In this document: positions 46,206 through 57,822 of the stretch, piece by piece
Position numbering within the stretch: the stretch's first letter is position 1
Layout: each line of letters starts with the position of its first letter
NCBI GenBank assembly: GCA_947095535.1
Contig: OX352773.1
Location: forward strand, 109,375,950-109,439,949
Length of the DNA: 64,000 bases
Direction: 5' to 3'
From: Poecilobothrus nobilitatus
Taxonomy: Eukaryota > Arthropoda > Insecta > Diptera > Dolichopodidae
Notes under the pieces: model-generated
The model's database searches: none
The model's input: only the letters and a program-made list of their open reading frames with translations
What the model was told of the DNA's origin: nothing
Position numbers and translations under genes: made by a program

Positions 46206-48550
46206 CGAGGAAGAATACAGTTGCCTTTGTCAACTCTTAGATACCCGTACGAACCGTTAGTATGTTCACAGCCTGTCACTCTGCTCACAATATTATTTTT
46301 TTAATATTTTAGTATTTTAAAATAATTTGGGTGAATTTTATAATTTCTAGAACTATGGGTTGTACATATATTCAAACTATATGTTTATATGTACATTCTT
46401 CAAAAGCAAATTCTAACCTTTCACATAACGATTATCAATCCAAAACTTTTTCAAATATTCTATAGTACCATTTAATACTAAGCGGTAAATGTATATTAAA
46501 TTTACTTAGTACAAAATAGTAAATATAATTTTAAATATTATTATACCCGTACGATAGGATCGGGTATAATAAAATTACTCCTCCGTTTGTAACACCTCGA
46601 AATAAGCGAGCTAGATATACCTTCAAAGGTATGGATCGGATCAGAAAAAAATTCTAAGACTTTTGAGCCATGTCCGTCCGTCCGTCCGTCCGGCCGTCCG
46701 TCAGCACGCTAACTCAAAAACTAAGAAAGCTAGAATCTTAAAATTTACACAAAATATTTTGGGAGTAATTTGTAGGTTCCCTAATTTTTTTGGTTGAGTT
46801 TGGACCAAGCCTTAGGGTAGCTCTCGAACACCTAACTTTTAGATCTCCACATTTTTTTTGCAATAGAGCTATGAAATTTTAACTACTGATAGACCTCACA
46901 AAAATATTAATTTTATTTTTAATAACTTTTTTTTGTAGCCCCACCCGTTACGGAGCTACAGCTCCCCAAAGGTTCAAAAAAGCTATATATTTAAATTGTT
47001 ATAGAACAAGTTCTATAAAGTATATCTTCATTTTGAAAACGCCAAACGATTACTACTTTCATTAGCTTTAAAAGTATATATACAATAAATATATATTTGT
47101 GGCACACGGTGTCTTAATTTACCGTTATGCGAAACTCAAATTTTGCAAAATTCTTTAACCCTTCCATCTTCTAAACGGTTAAAGTTGGAAACTTGAAATT
47201 TTGACAGAAGTTAGATCTTTGAAAATTAGTATGAGTCATTTCAGAAATTTTTTTTGTATCACCCCCCGTTTGGGAGCTGTAAGGGCTCAAAAACTGAAAA
47301 TTTCCTATTTTTAAAGACCTGTAACTTGAACACCTGTTAAAATTTTTTTGAAGTAATACACAAAAATTAAAGCTTCCACATCATACTCTTATTTCTGTTA
47401 ACAACAACTCTTATCATTCATTCACTAGTGACATATACGATATGTAAATAAACATAATATTATATAAGTATGTATTTGATATACATACATACTTATATAA
47501 TATCATATAAATAAAAATTCTTCAAGCAACCGTTATGTTGTTTATTTATTTGCATTTTTATGTACTACGCATTATATTCTCAACAATTTCAAATTATCGA
47601 GTAAAACAAAATGCAAAAAATTAGTTAAAGAAATTTGTTAGAAAATTTGAAAAAATCAAGTAACGCTTTCGTCAATTATAAAGTAACCCTATATTATTAA
47701 AAAAAGTTGTTAACAGAAATAAGAATATAATGTTGAAGCTTTAATTTTTGTGTATTACTTTAAAAAAATTTTAACAGGTGTTCAAGTTACAGGTGTTTAA
47801 AATAGGAAATTTTCAGTTTTTGACCCCTTACAGCTCCTAAACGGGGGCCGATACAAAAAAAGTTTCTGAAATGACTCATACTTATTTTCAAAGATCTAAC
47901 ATCTGTCAAAATTTCAAGTTTCCAACTTAAACCGTTTAGAAGATAGAAGGGTTCAAGGATTTTGCAAAATTTGAGTTTCGCATAACGGTAAATTAAGATA
48001 CCGTATGCCAAAAATATATATTTATTGTATATATACTTTTAAAGCTAATGAAAGTAGTAATCGTTTGGCGTTTTCAAAATGAAGATATACCTTATACAAC
48101 TTGTGCTATAACAATTTAAATATAGAGCTTTTTTGAACCTTTTGGGACCTGTAGCTCCGTAACGGGTGGGGCCACAAAAAAAAGTTATTAAAAATAAAAT
48201 TAATATTTTTGTGAGATCTATCAGTAGTTAAAATTTCATAGCTCTATTGCAAAAAAAATGTGGGGATCTAAAAGTTAGGTGTTCGAGAGCTACCCTAAGA
48301 CTTGGTCCAAACTCAACCAAAAAAATAGGGAACCTACAAATTACTCCCAAAATATTTTGTGTAAATTTCAAGATTCTAGCTTTCTTAGTTTTTGAGTTAG
48401 CGTGCTGACGGACGGACGGACATGGCTCAAAAGTCTTAGAATTTTTTTCTGATCCGATCCATACCTTTGAAGGTATATCTAGCTCGCTTATTTCGAGGTG
48501 TTACAAACGGAGGAGTAATTTTATTATACCCGATCCTATCGTACGGGTAT
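46206..48550 (-). mobile_element. Fam-A element A4, carrying an inverted piece of a second Fam-A
   Basis: The outer Fam-A is minus (3' end 46206, 5' end 48550), in the AAAAA of a GTATATTAAAAACATCG site that is empty in copies 1 and 3. At 46543-47405 lies the 5' part of another Fam-A in plus orientation, starting at ATACCCGTACG right after a TT and stopping mid-element at GTTAACAAC. About 100 bp of the outer element is missing at its right junction. The inner GTCC run is at about 46674-46702 and the outer one at about 48408-48422. Confidence 0.9.
46543..48550. repeat. Inverted repeat, arms ~0.85 kb, spacer ~0.3 kb
   Basis: 46543-47405 is a near-exact inverse of 47706-48550, since both are the 5' halves of Fam-A elements in opposite directions. 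The spacer is 47406-47705. A transcript through it could fold into one long hairpin. Confidence 0.88.
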
Positions 48551-48841
48551 AAAAACATCGAATTAAACAATATAATTATCTAAAAAAAATTTCATAATAT
48601 TACAAAAACATAACTTATTAATTTTAGCAATGAAGCGCCAACAATTATACATTCTTTTTAAATTGCAATAAACTATTGGAAAAAACAACAACAACATATC
48701 ATTTATGATTTAATTCAGAAAGAAATGTCATTAAAAACAAAAACATATTAAATATACAAAGAGACCATAAAATTAAAAAACAAAAAAATTAAAACAAGTG
48801 TAGATAAGTGTAGATAATTTATTTACCAAAGCACTTCTGTT

Positions 48842-49735
48842 AATGGTGTCAAAAGCTAGTTAATATGAAATATACGAAAAAGCAATACAACTTAATCTTC
48901 CTTTTCAATTGAAGATGAACTAAGCTTGTCGGATTAAATATATTATCGACAGTGAAATAATTTTTACGAAACCCAGCTTTGTATTCCTTTAGTATACTGC
49001 TTTGTTCAGACGACGCATTAATTCGATTAAGTAAAATGCTGTTAAACAGTTTGTTTAATGTATCCATTAATGACAGTTGCTTATGTGAGTTGCTTATGCG
49101 CATGAGTTCCTCTTTTTTTTGCAGAGTTTCTTATATCTGCGTACGCTCTCAATGTAATTTATTCGAAATATAGTAATATTATTGTTGCGGTTTAATTTTA
49201 ACAATTCAAACATTTTATATCTTGCATATAAACTTTGCGAGTCGAACCAATCGTTTTTACGGTCAAATTTTTTGTGGTTAAATTGTTGGTCTGCTGCTAC
49301 TATTATTTTCTGCTTCAAAGTATTTATTTTTTCGTCGATATTTTCTATAACTTTTTACTTCTTATTCCATTATATTTGCTAGTTCTTTATTTTATCTTGG
49401 TATGTGTTTAGTTTTGCTACAACCCACTTTTTAAGTTAAACGGCATGTGATCAGAATACGTCTTTTTTAGTACAGAAGATTCAGTTATTAAATTCAAAAA
49501 AACCACTTAACTGACACAATAGTCTATAATGAATTGCCATATCTCTCAATAAAAGTAAGATCGCCTGCTAAATCTGCAGAGGTTCTGCCATTCAAAACTA
49601 TACCCCCAACATAATCCAGTAGTTCTTGTAATTTTCTACCATTTGTATCCAGAATTAAATCTTTCAAGTTACGAGCAGATGAAATGTTCTGATTGTCACC
49701 TAAGATATTTTCTTCTATATGTTGATCTGCACTTG
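48842..49735 (-). pseudogene. LINE endonuclease C-terminus to RT start, copy 2
   Basis: Counterpart of 36500-37400, with only scattered base differences and the same frame breaks. Confidence 0.8.
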
Positions 49736-49749
49736 TGCGTCCATTTTAT

Positions 49750-49774
49750 TTTTTTATTTATTTATTTATTTATG
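49750..49774 (+). repeat. (TTTA)n tract and junction of tandem copies 2 and 3
   Basis: Identical arrangement to 37405-37439, with fewer TTTA units. Confidence 0.85.
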
Positions 49775-51690
49775 TCTCTGAAATTTACGAGGATTTAGTC
49801 CATGGGTTTGGATTTTGGAAGCTCCGAACGAGCACCAGAGCAAATGAGATTATCTCCAAAATCAACAAAGATAGAACCTTTAAATTTTGTACAATCATGT
49901 TCCTTCCCGTTCGATTTATGTCTCTGAAATTTAAGAGGATTTGGTCCATGGGTTTGGATTTTGGAAGCTTCCGAACGAGCATCAGAGCAAATGAGATTAT
50001 CTCCAACACCAACTAAGATATAACCTTTAAAGTTGGCAAAATAGTGTTCTTTCATATTTGATTTAGGTCTCCGAAATTTGAGAGGATTTGGTGTATGGGT
50101 TCGGATTTTGGAAGATTCCGAACGAGCCCCGGAGCAAACGAGATTATCTCCAAAATCAACAAAGATACAACCTTTAAATTTTTTACAATGATGTTCCTTC
50201 CCGTTTGATTTATATCTTTGAAATTTAAGAGGATATGGTCAATGGGTTTGGATTTTGGAAGCTTCCGAACGAGCCCCAGAGCAAACGAGATTATCTCCAA
50301 AATCAAAAAAGATAGAATCTTTAAATTTTGTACAATGATGATCCTTCCCGTTCGATTTATGTCTCTGAAATTTAAGAGGATTTGGTCAATGGGTTTGAAT
50401 TTTGGAAGCTTCCGAATGAGCACCAGAGCAAATGAGATTATCTCCAAAACCAACTAAGATATAACCTTTAAAATTGGCAGAGTGGTGTTCTTTCATGTTG
50501 TATTTAAGTCTCTGAAATTTGAGAGGATTTGGTTCATGGGTTATTTAGCAGCTTCTTATTTGGCAGCTTCCGAACGAGCCCCAGAGCAAACGAGTATTTC
50601 TCCACAACCAACAAAGATAGAACCTTTATTTTTAGTACAAGAGTGTGCCGTTATGTTTCCTTTTCTATAAAATTGGAATCTGACATTTGAAAGAATTTGA
50701 TCCATGGATTCGTTTTTTGGAAGCTTCCGAACGAGCCCTAGAGCAAACGAGATTATCTCCAAAACCAACAAAGATAGAATCTTTAAATTTGTTACAATGA
50801 TGTTCCTTACCGTTTGATTTATGTATCTGAAATTTAAGAGCATATCGTCCATGGGTTTGGATTTTGGGAGCCCCCGAACGATCCCCAGAGCAACTGAGAT
50901 TATCTCCAAAACAACCAAGATATAATCTTTAATTTTGGCAGAATGGTGTTCTTTCATGTCTGATTTAGGTCTCTGAAATTTGAGAGGATTTGGTCCGTGG
51001 GTTCGGATTTTGGAAGCTTCCGAACGAACCTCAGAGCAAATGATATCATCTCCAAATGCAACAAAGATATATCCTTTAAATTAGGCAGAATGGTGTTCCT
51101 TGATGTTTGATTTATGCTTCTGAAATTTGTGAGGATTTGATCCATGGGTTCAAATCTTGGAAGCTTCCGGACGAGCCCCAGAGCAAACGAGTATATCTCC
51201 ACAAACAACAAAGATAGAACTTTTATTTTTAAAAATTAGAAACAGACATTTGAAAGAATTTGAACCATGAGTTTGTATTTTGGAAACTTCCGGACGAGCA
51301 CAAGAGCAACGAGCATATCTCCAAAACCAACAAAAGTAGAACCTTTAAATTTAGTACAATGGTGTTCTGGCATGTTTTCATTATGTTCCTGAGATGGATT
51401 CAATGAATTGGAGTGGCATTTCGGGTACCTGACACACATCTCCCAAGGACGAACAATCTTCGAAATTAATAAAGATAGAAACTTAAAATTTTTTACAAAG
51501 GTGTCAAGCATATCCCAAGAGGATGCCTCTTTTACGTTCCTGAAATTCGAGTTGAATAACACAGAAAAGGGAAGAAGTTCAAGCAGCTGCCAAAAAAACT
51601 TATGGATTTTTAATTTAATTCGAATTATTCAGGTGTAGGGTATGAACAAGTCGGTTACATCGACTTACTCTTACATTTACTCTTTTTATT
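49775..51690 (+). mobile_element. Fam-C element C3 without its 5' end; 147-bp array
   Basis: Array phased at 49802, 49948 and onward, as in C2. It has a local change near 50540-50560, where TTATTTAGCAGCTTC and TTATTTGGCAGCTTC sit side by side. The 3' subterminal repeat and AAGTCG hairpin are at about 51632-51668. Confidence 0.9.
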
Positions 51691-52994
51691 ATTAACATCA
51701 GTGGTGAATCAAGAAATTTCTATTAAAATGTATAAATACATAATAATATGTAAAAAAATTATTATACAATATCACGGTTTTGATAATTTGTTTAAGGCGA
51801 GTTTGGGGGTCAACCTCACGTTTTTGAAAGTTGTGTTGTTGAAATATTTACGTAAACATATAATATAGGAAGGACTTTAGAGTTGGTAATAAAATCAGAG
51901 TTATACGATTTTTCAAAAATACATATATACATATATCTATTATATATATATGAGATTGTGAATTACGAGGTTTTTTTTAAATTGGATTCAAAAAGGGTTT
52001 TCCCTATTCCAGACTATTTATATACATGTTTATGTGATATTCTGAATTAGGAGGGGTTTTAGAGTTGGATTCAAAATCAGCATTACCGCTTTCTCCGGAA
52101 TTTTTATGTATACATATGTATACGTGAGATTCAGAATTAGGAAGGATTTTAGAGTTGGATTCAAAATCATGGTTTGAATAATTTTTTAGCGGGGCTTTGG
52201 AGGTGGCAGCCCCCACTATTTATAAATATAAATTAAAAAATCCCGAATGTATTTATTTTTTTTAAGTATTTTTTAGGAACATTACGAATTTTTTTTGCAA
52301 AATTTAAGTTAGGTATTTTTGGTTTTCAGTATTTTGTTTTATGGATTTTGGAAGATTCAGGATTTTTTTTAGAGAATGAAAATTCGGAATTTTTTCTATT
52401 CGGGATTTGTTTTTTTGGATTTTTTTTTTTCAGTAAAATGTCATAGACCTTTTTATTTCAAATTTTTTTTGAAAATATGCTAAAAGCTGACTTTCTAAAA
52501 TTTCTAAAAAAAAATCGTTTATTTGCTCCTTTACGAAAAGCACTAACATTATATATGTTATGATTAATGGATAATAATGTTATACCGTTAAAAAATGGTT
52601 CAAAATTTAAATATAAGTTATTTTTTTTTTTTTTTTTTTTTGTTTCCTACCACTATCACAATGTGGTAACAAAATAAATCAAATTTTCCTTTTGTAGTTG
52701 CGGTACAAGTATTAAATTAATATTATATTAATTTATTTTATATAAAAGCAATAGGGGTCTTCACGTAAAATTTTATATAAAAACAATAAGGGTCTTCACG
52801 TTCACCGTAGGAAAATAAAATAGAAAAATCTTATTTTATGTGAACGATTCACTGCAAAATATGAATAGTAAAATAAAAAATTACAGACATCAAAAAAGTT
52901 TAGTGGTACCTTTCTAAAAATGTTGATTATTTTTAAAAAATCTATTTTTAAAAAATGTTAGTTGGTACCTATCTGTCATATTATATTATTATCT
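51691..52994. other. AT-rich DNA of copy 3, no gene
   Basis: Counterpart of 32279-33560, with a long T-run at 52620-52641. Confidence 0.7.
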
Positions 52995-53331
52995 GAAAGA
53001 TAGAACCTTTATATTTGGTACAAGGATATTCTGTTATTCCTTTTCCTTAAAATTTAAAACTGACAGTTGAGATAATTTGGACCATGTGTTCGGATTTTGG
53101 AAGCTTCCGCATTAGCCAAAAACTAACAGAGCATACCTCCAAAACCAAAAAGATAGCACCTTTAAAATTCGTACAAGACTGTTAGGGTTAAAAAGCATTT
53201 CTTTGAAATTAATAAAGGTAGAAACTTGAAATTTTGTACAAGGGTGCTAAAGCATGCCTCTTTTACGTTCCTGAAATTTGAGTTGAATAAGGAAGAAAAG
53301 GGAAGCGGTTCTAGTAGCTGCCAAAAAACTT
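52995..53331 (+). mobile_element. Fam-C relic, copy 3
   Basis: Counterpart of 33561-33895. Confidence 0.8.
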
Positions 53332-53509
53332 TGTTTTTATATTTATATAATATTATTCAGTTCATTAATAATATTATATAAATATAAAAACGTTTACTTG
53401 TTTTTATATTTATATAATATTATTAATGTGGTTGCTTACAATTTTTTAAATTATTTTTAACATTATGTTAAATTTGTAAACTGTCTCTTTATACTTTTAT
53501 TCTAGTTTT

Positions 53510-54110
53510 TTTATAATAATAATAAACGGATTAAATGAAGTTTTTAACATTTTTAATTTCACATAGTAAAATTTTACTGGTAACATTCCCCAAACACAAT
53601 TATTACACAAAAAAAACAAAAAAAAGGAAATTAAATTAATTTCATATTTGTAAATTTAATTGTAATATTATATCATTGCAAGATATAAAAACAAACTATA
53701 AAAGATGAATATTTTGCCCATGAAACATGAAAATGAAAATAAAATAAACATGAAAATATAACTATAATATTGAGAAAAAGAAACAAATTTAATTTAATTT
53801 TTATGCAATGGGTTTTACTGCTACCTGTAAACAAAGGAACTAAAATAATAACAAATAAATCTCACTTTATACAAAAATTATTTTGGTCTACGCTACATAA
53901 AAAGTGAAAAAAAATTGACCAATCAAATTTATAATATATATAAATATAGCTATAGCTAGTCTACTGCCTTATGTTCATAAAAGAACATTTAAAAAATTTA
54001 ATTCACAGTTTTCATATAGCTTGTACTCAATAATATTTAAAATTTCAATAATAATATCACGTAAGTCTACATTTAATTATAAGATCTATTGAAAATATTT
54101 ATTTAAATTA
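53510..54110. other. AT-rich DNA of copy 3, no gene
   Basis: Counterpart of 34060-34740. The A2 target T-run is empty here (about 53505-53520). Confidence 0.65.
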
Positions 54111-54124
54111 CGATCAACATATTA

Positions 54125-54740
54125 AAAGAACTGATCGTACTTCAGATGTGAGACTGATCTTTGATAGTAGGTTAGATATAAAAAATCACTACAACTTTGT
54201 AAAATTAACTCAACTTTTGCATTCATTATGCTTTGTACAAAAAAGTTTTCTGGTCCCTACATCATGAAGCATCTTTTAAATATTTATGTAATCTCTATAT
54301 ACTTCAATATTCAAGGCAAGTATGGTCTCCGTATCGTTATGTAGACATTTCACGCATTAAATCACTCAAAAAATAAAATGTCTTCGTTCGCTTTATGCAA
54401 CATTGCTTGCGTTATCGGATCGTCTTCCTCTATATTAAACTAGACTTCTTTAATTAATTTGAACTCCCTCTAGTCGCTCCCTCTAGTGGCTCATATCATA
54501 TTCGGTCAGCAGGTTGCTTGCTCACGGCGATATCAACTCTCATGCTATTCGCGAACGAATGAGGTAGAGAGTAAATCCAAATAATTTGAGATCGGTCAAG
54601 CTCCTTAATGTGCCAAAGACTATAAAGACTACGGCGAATATAAGCGTATTTTGCGTATGTTAAGCGAGACTAACTCAAGGTCTAGGCTCCTTGATACACA
54701 CAAATTAACACTGAGATATAATGATTATAATAATAATATT
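54125..54740 (+). pseudogene. LINE RT C-terminal end, copy 3, without the 308-bp duplication
   Basis: Same reading as 34741-35640 but with one 308-bp segment (about 54270-54577) and a short deletion near 54201 that removes the AATAAAT before AAAATTAACTC. Confidence 0.75.
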
Positions 54741-55574
54741 TTTATTCTAAATTCAACGCTTAAATCTATAACAAACCGAAATTAATATCATAATAAAAAA
54801 GTATACTGACAATAACACAAAGGTTGTCTGTCAGGTTGACAAAATTTATAATATATGTAATAAAAAGGAAATATACCAATTAAAAAATTCGTTTACCGAT
54901 ATAATTTCCAAAGTTCAATTACTAATTAATTTAGAATTAAATATTTATTTATTTATATCTTCAACCAACAACTTCATTATTTAGTTAATTATTTTTTTTT
55001 TTGTGTATATTAACTAAATTTTTTTAATAAAAGATTCTAATTCTATATTTATTTTCATTCCTACTTCATTATTTATTTTTACATTAACTAAATTCATTTA
55101 TGTTTTCAATTTTTGCGTCCTTAAATAATTAAAATTTATGTTTCTCGATTAGGACTTTAGTTTTGAGATCAATAAAACTCTATTTATCTATTTGCCAACG
55201 TTTCGTTTATTTTTTAAACTTCTTCAAGGCTTAAAACAATTATAACTTCGAAAAAGAAAACATTTAATAATATTTTTGGTATATTAAAAACATCGAATTA
55301 AACAATATAATTATCTAAAAAAAATTTCATAATATTACAAAAACATAACTTATTAATTTTAGCAATGAAGCGCCAACAATTATACATTCTTTTTAAATTG
55401 CAATAAACTATTGGAAAAAACAACAACAACATATCATTTATGATTTAATTCAGAAAGAAATGTCATTAAAAACAAAAACATATTAAATATACAAAGAGAC
55501 CATAAAATTAAAAAAACAAAAAAATTAAAACAAGTGTAGATAAGTGTAGATAATTTATTTACCAAAGCACTTCT
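54741..55574. other. AT-rich DNA of copy 3, no gene
   Basis: Counterpart of 35641-36495, holding the empty sites of A3 (about 54860) and A4 (about 55283). Confidence 0.65.
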
Positions 55575-56475
55575 GTTAATGGTGTTCAAAGCTAGTTAAT
55601 ATGAAATATACGAAAAAGCAATACAACTTAATCTTCCTTTTCAATTGAAGATGAACTAAGCTTGTCGGATTAAATATATTATCGACAGTGAAATAATTTT
55701 TACGAAACCCAGCTTTGTATTCCTTTAGTATACTGCTTTGTTCAGACGACGCATTAATTCGATTAAGTAAAATGCTGTTAAACAGTTTGTTTAATGTATC
55801 CATTAATGACAGTTGCTTATGTGAGTTGCTTATGCGCATGAGTTCCTCTTTTTTTTGCAGAGTTTCTTATATCTGCGTACGCTCTCAATGTAATTTATTT
55901 GAAATATAGTAATATTATTGTTGCGGTTTAATTTTAACAATTCAAACATTTTATATCTTGCATATAAACTTTGCGAGTCGAACCAATCGTTTTTACGGTC
56001 AAATTTTTTGTGGTTAAATTGTTGGTCTGCTGCTACTATTATTTTCTGCTTCAAAGTATTTATTTTTTCGTCGATATTTTCTATAACTTTTTACTTCTTA
56101 TTCCATTATATTTGCTAGTTCCTTTATTTTATCTTGGTATGTGTTTAGTTTTGCTACAACCCACTTTTTAAGTTAAACGGCATGTGATCAGAATACGTCT
56201 TTTTTAGTACAGAAGATTCAGTTATTAAATTCAAAAAAACCACTTAACTGACACAATAGTCTATAATGAATTGCCATATCTCTCAATAAAAGTAAGATCG
56301 CCTGCTAAATCTGCAGAGGTTCTGCCATTCAAAAGTATACCCCCAACATAATCCAGTAGTTCTTGTAATTTTCTACCATCTGTATCCAGAATTAAATCTT
56401 TCAAGTTACGAGCAGATGAAATGTTCTGATTGTCACCTAAGATATTTTCCTCTATATGTTGATCTGCACTTGTGC
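55575..56475 (-). pseudogene. LINE endonuclease C-terminus to RT start, copy 3
   Basis: Counterpart of 36500-37400. The last codons differ because of one extra T near 55585. Confidence 0.8.
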
Positions 56476-56489
56476 GTCCATTTTATTTT

Positions 56490-57684
56490 TTTATTTATTT
56501 ATTTATTTATTAAAGAATTGAGACAGATAGTAAAACTGGTATACATCACTTCTATAAACTAACTTAAAACTAATTTTCTTGCAAAAACTTGCAGTTTTCC
56601 AAAAATATTGTTTGTTCAACAGTAGCTAAATTTCGATCAGAATACAGTGATGTAGTTGGAGAATCATATGGAAGTGTGTATAAGATTTTAATAGCTATGT
56701 TGATAATAGCGTGCTTTGTGGAACTCCAATTTGTAGACTTGCTTCTTCACTAATATGGTCGTTTATTCTGGTTTTGATTTTTCGTAAATTTAAATACGAT
56801 TTAAATAGATTGGCTGCAACTCCTCTTATACCCATATTGAAAAGGCTATTTATTAACATATCATGATTTACGATGTCAAAAGCTTTTTTTAGATCTAAAA
56901 GAATAGTGACTGCGTAGTTATTTTTATCTATATCTATATATCGCTATATTTATGAAATTAACAACTTCAAGCGCAGCTGATTCTGTGCTGCTTCCATTTA
57001 AAAAACCAGATTGATGGTCATCAATTAGATTTGAATTTGTAAAGAATGCAATTAAAGGACGTTTAATAACCTTTTCAATAATCTTAGATAGACAATTTGT
57101 CAAGGGTATTGATCTATAATTATTAACATCTGTCCTTTTTCCTGATTTAAAAATTGGAGTGGTAGTACATTTTTTGGCCCTATTCGGAAAAACACCACTC
57201 GATAAAACTTCATTTATTATATCAGAAAACTTGTTTGATATTATGTGCCTAATTGATTTTATATGTTTTATTGAAATGCCATCTGGTCCAGAAGATGAGT
57301 TAATTTTAAACGAGTTTATAATTTATGTTATTTCATTACTATCTGTTGGAATAAGATAAATTGATTTCAGATTTATGTGATACTGTGTACTTATTACATT
57401 ATTTGTAAGGTTGTTGAAGTTTTTATCTAACTTGATTCCAACGGTGGCGAAATGATAATTTGAAATATTAGCTAAAACGAAGTAGTGATTTACTTACTAA
57501 ACTAAAGAAGTAGTGATTTCACCGGTGTTCTTTATTACATGTATTGTCGAACTATCTTTAGAAATGTTTAAATTTAAGTGCTTATTAATAACTTTCCACG
57601 GCTGTTGAGGGTCGCAACTTTCACTTATTTGGTTGTCAAAGTAGTTATCCTTTACTTCTTTTATTATTTTTGAATATAATTTTT
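56490..57684 (-). pseudogene. LINE RT and 3' tail (retro-11, 3' part)
   Basis: Minus-strand LINE. From the LOA junction: DNYFDNQISESCDPQQPWKVINKHL linker (about 57650-57570), SSGPDGISIKHIKSI-like region (about 57300), KNRTDVNNYRSIPLTNCLSKIIEKVIKRP-like block (about 57140-57060), DDHQSGFLNGSSTESALEVVNF, motif A LLDLKKAFDIVNHDMLINSLF, and LQIGVPQSTL at about 56730. The YADD box and most of the rest are missing; a short C-terminal scrap (SDRNLATVEQTIF) precedes the 3' end. The (TTTA)n on plus is (TAAA)n on this strand and reads as the retrotransposon tail. The endonuclease half is at 62364-63280. Confidence 0.8.
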
Positions 57685-57822
57685 AATTTTTTTATGGTTG
57701 GTGGGTTGGTTTACGTGGCTGGTGCTGTCAACCATGACAAGACCTCAATTAGCGCGTTAGCACCGTTTTGCTACCACCTCCGTGACCACAAGGCTTAAAT
57801 TTAGGCTGTAACGGATTTAGTT

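Larger units (their letters stand above)
37440..49774 (+). repeat. Large tandem unit, copy 2 (12.3 kb; 6.9 kb without insertions)
   Basis: Same order as copy 1 but starting inside the Fam-C array. It holds three Fam-A insertions (1574, 1538 and 2345 bp). Taking them out leaves 6878 bp. It has 11 array monomers, the doubled 308-bp segment, and a deletion of about 130 bp in the (TA)n repeats. Confidence 0.93.
49775..56511 (+). repeat. Large tandem unit, copy 3 (6.7 kb)
   Basis: Same order again. It has no Fam-A insertion, one copy of the 308-bp segment, and the (TA)n repeats in the long form seen in copy 1. A deletion removes the 'gctcttcgaatcatgaatg' part near 53815. It ends in (TTTA)n at about 56490-56511, followed by new sequence instead of array. 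Confidence 0.93.

Noticed and set aside
41555..48011. Frames of about 70 codons starting MAYGILIYRYAKL in Fam-A copies as a conserved small gene
   Set aside because: Their similarity follows from the element copies being alike. Other copies lack the start or have stops, and no domain is visible.
30570..51690. Long open frames in the 147-bp arrays as a repeat-protein gene family
   Set aside because: Several frames are open at once on both strands, the period is divisible by three, there is no start context or signal, and the array lies inside a noncoding DINE-like element.
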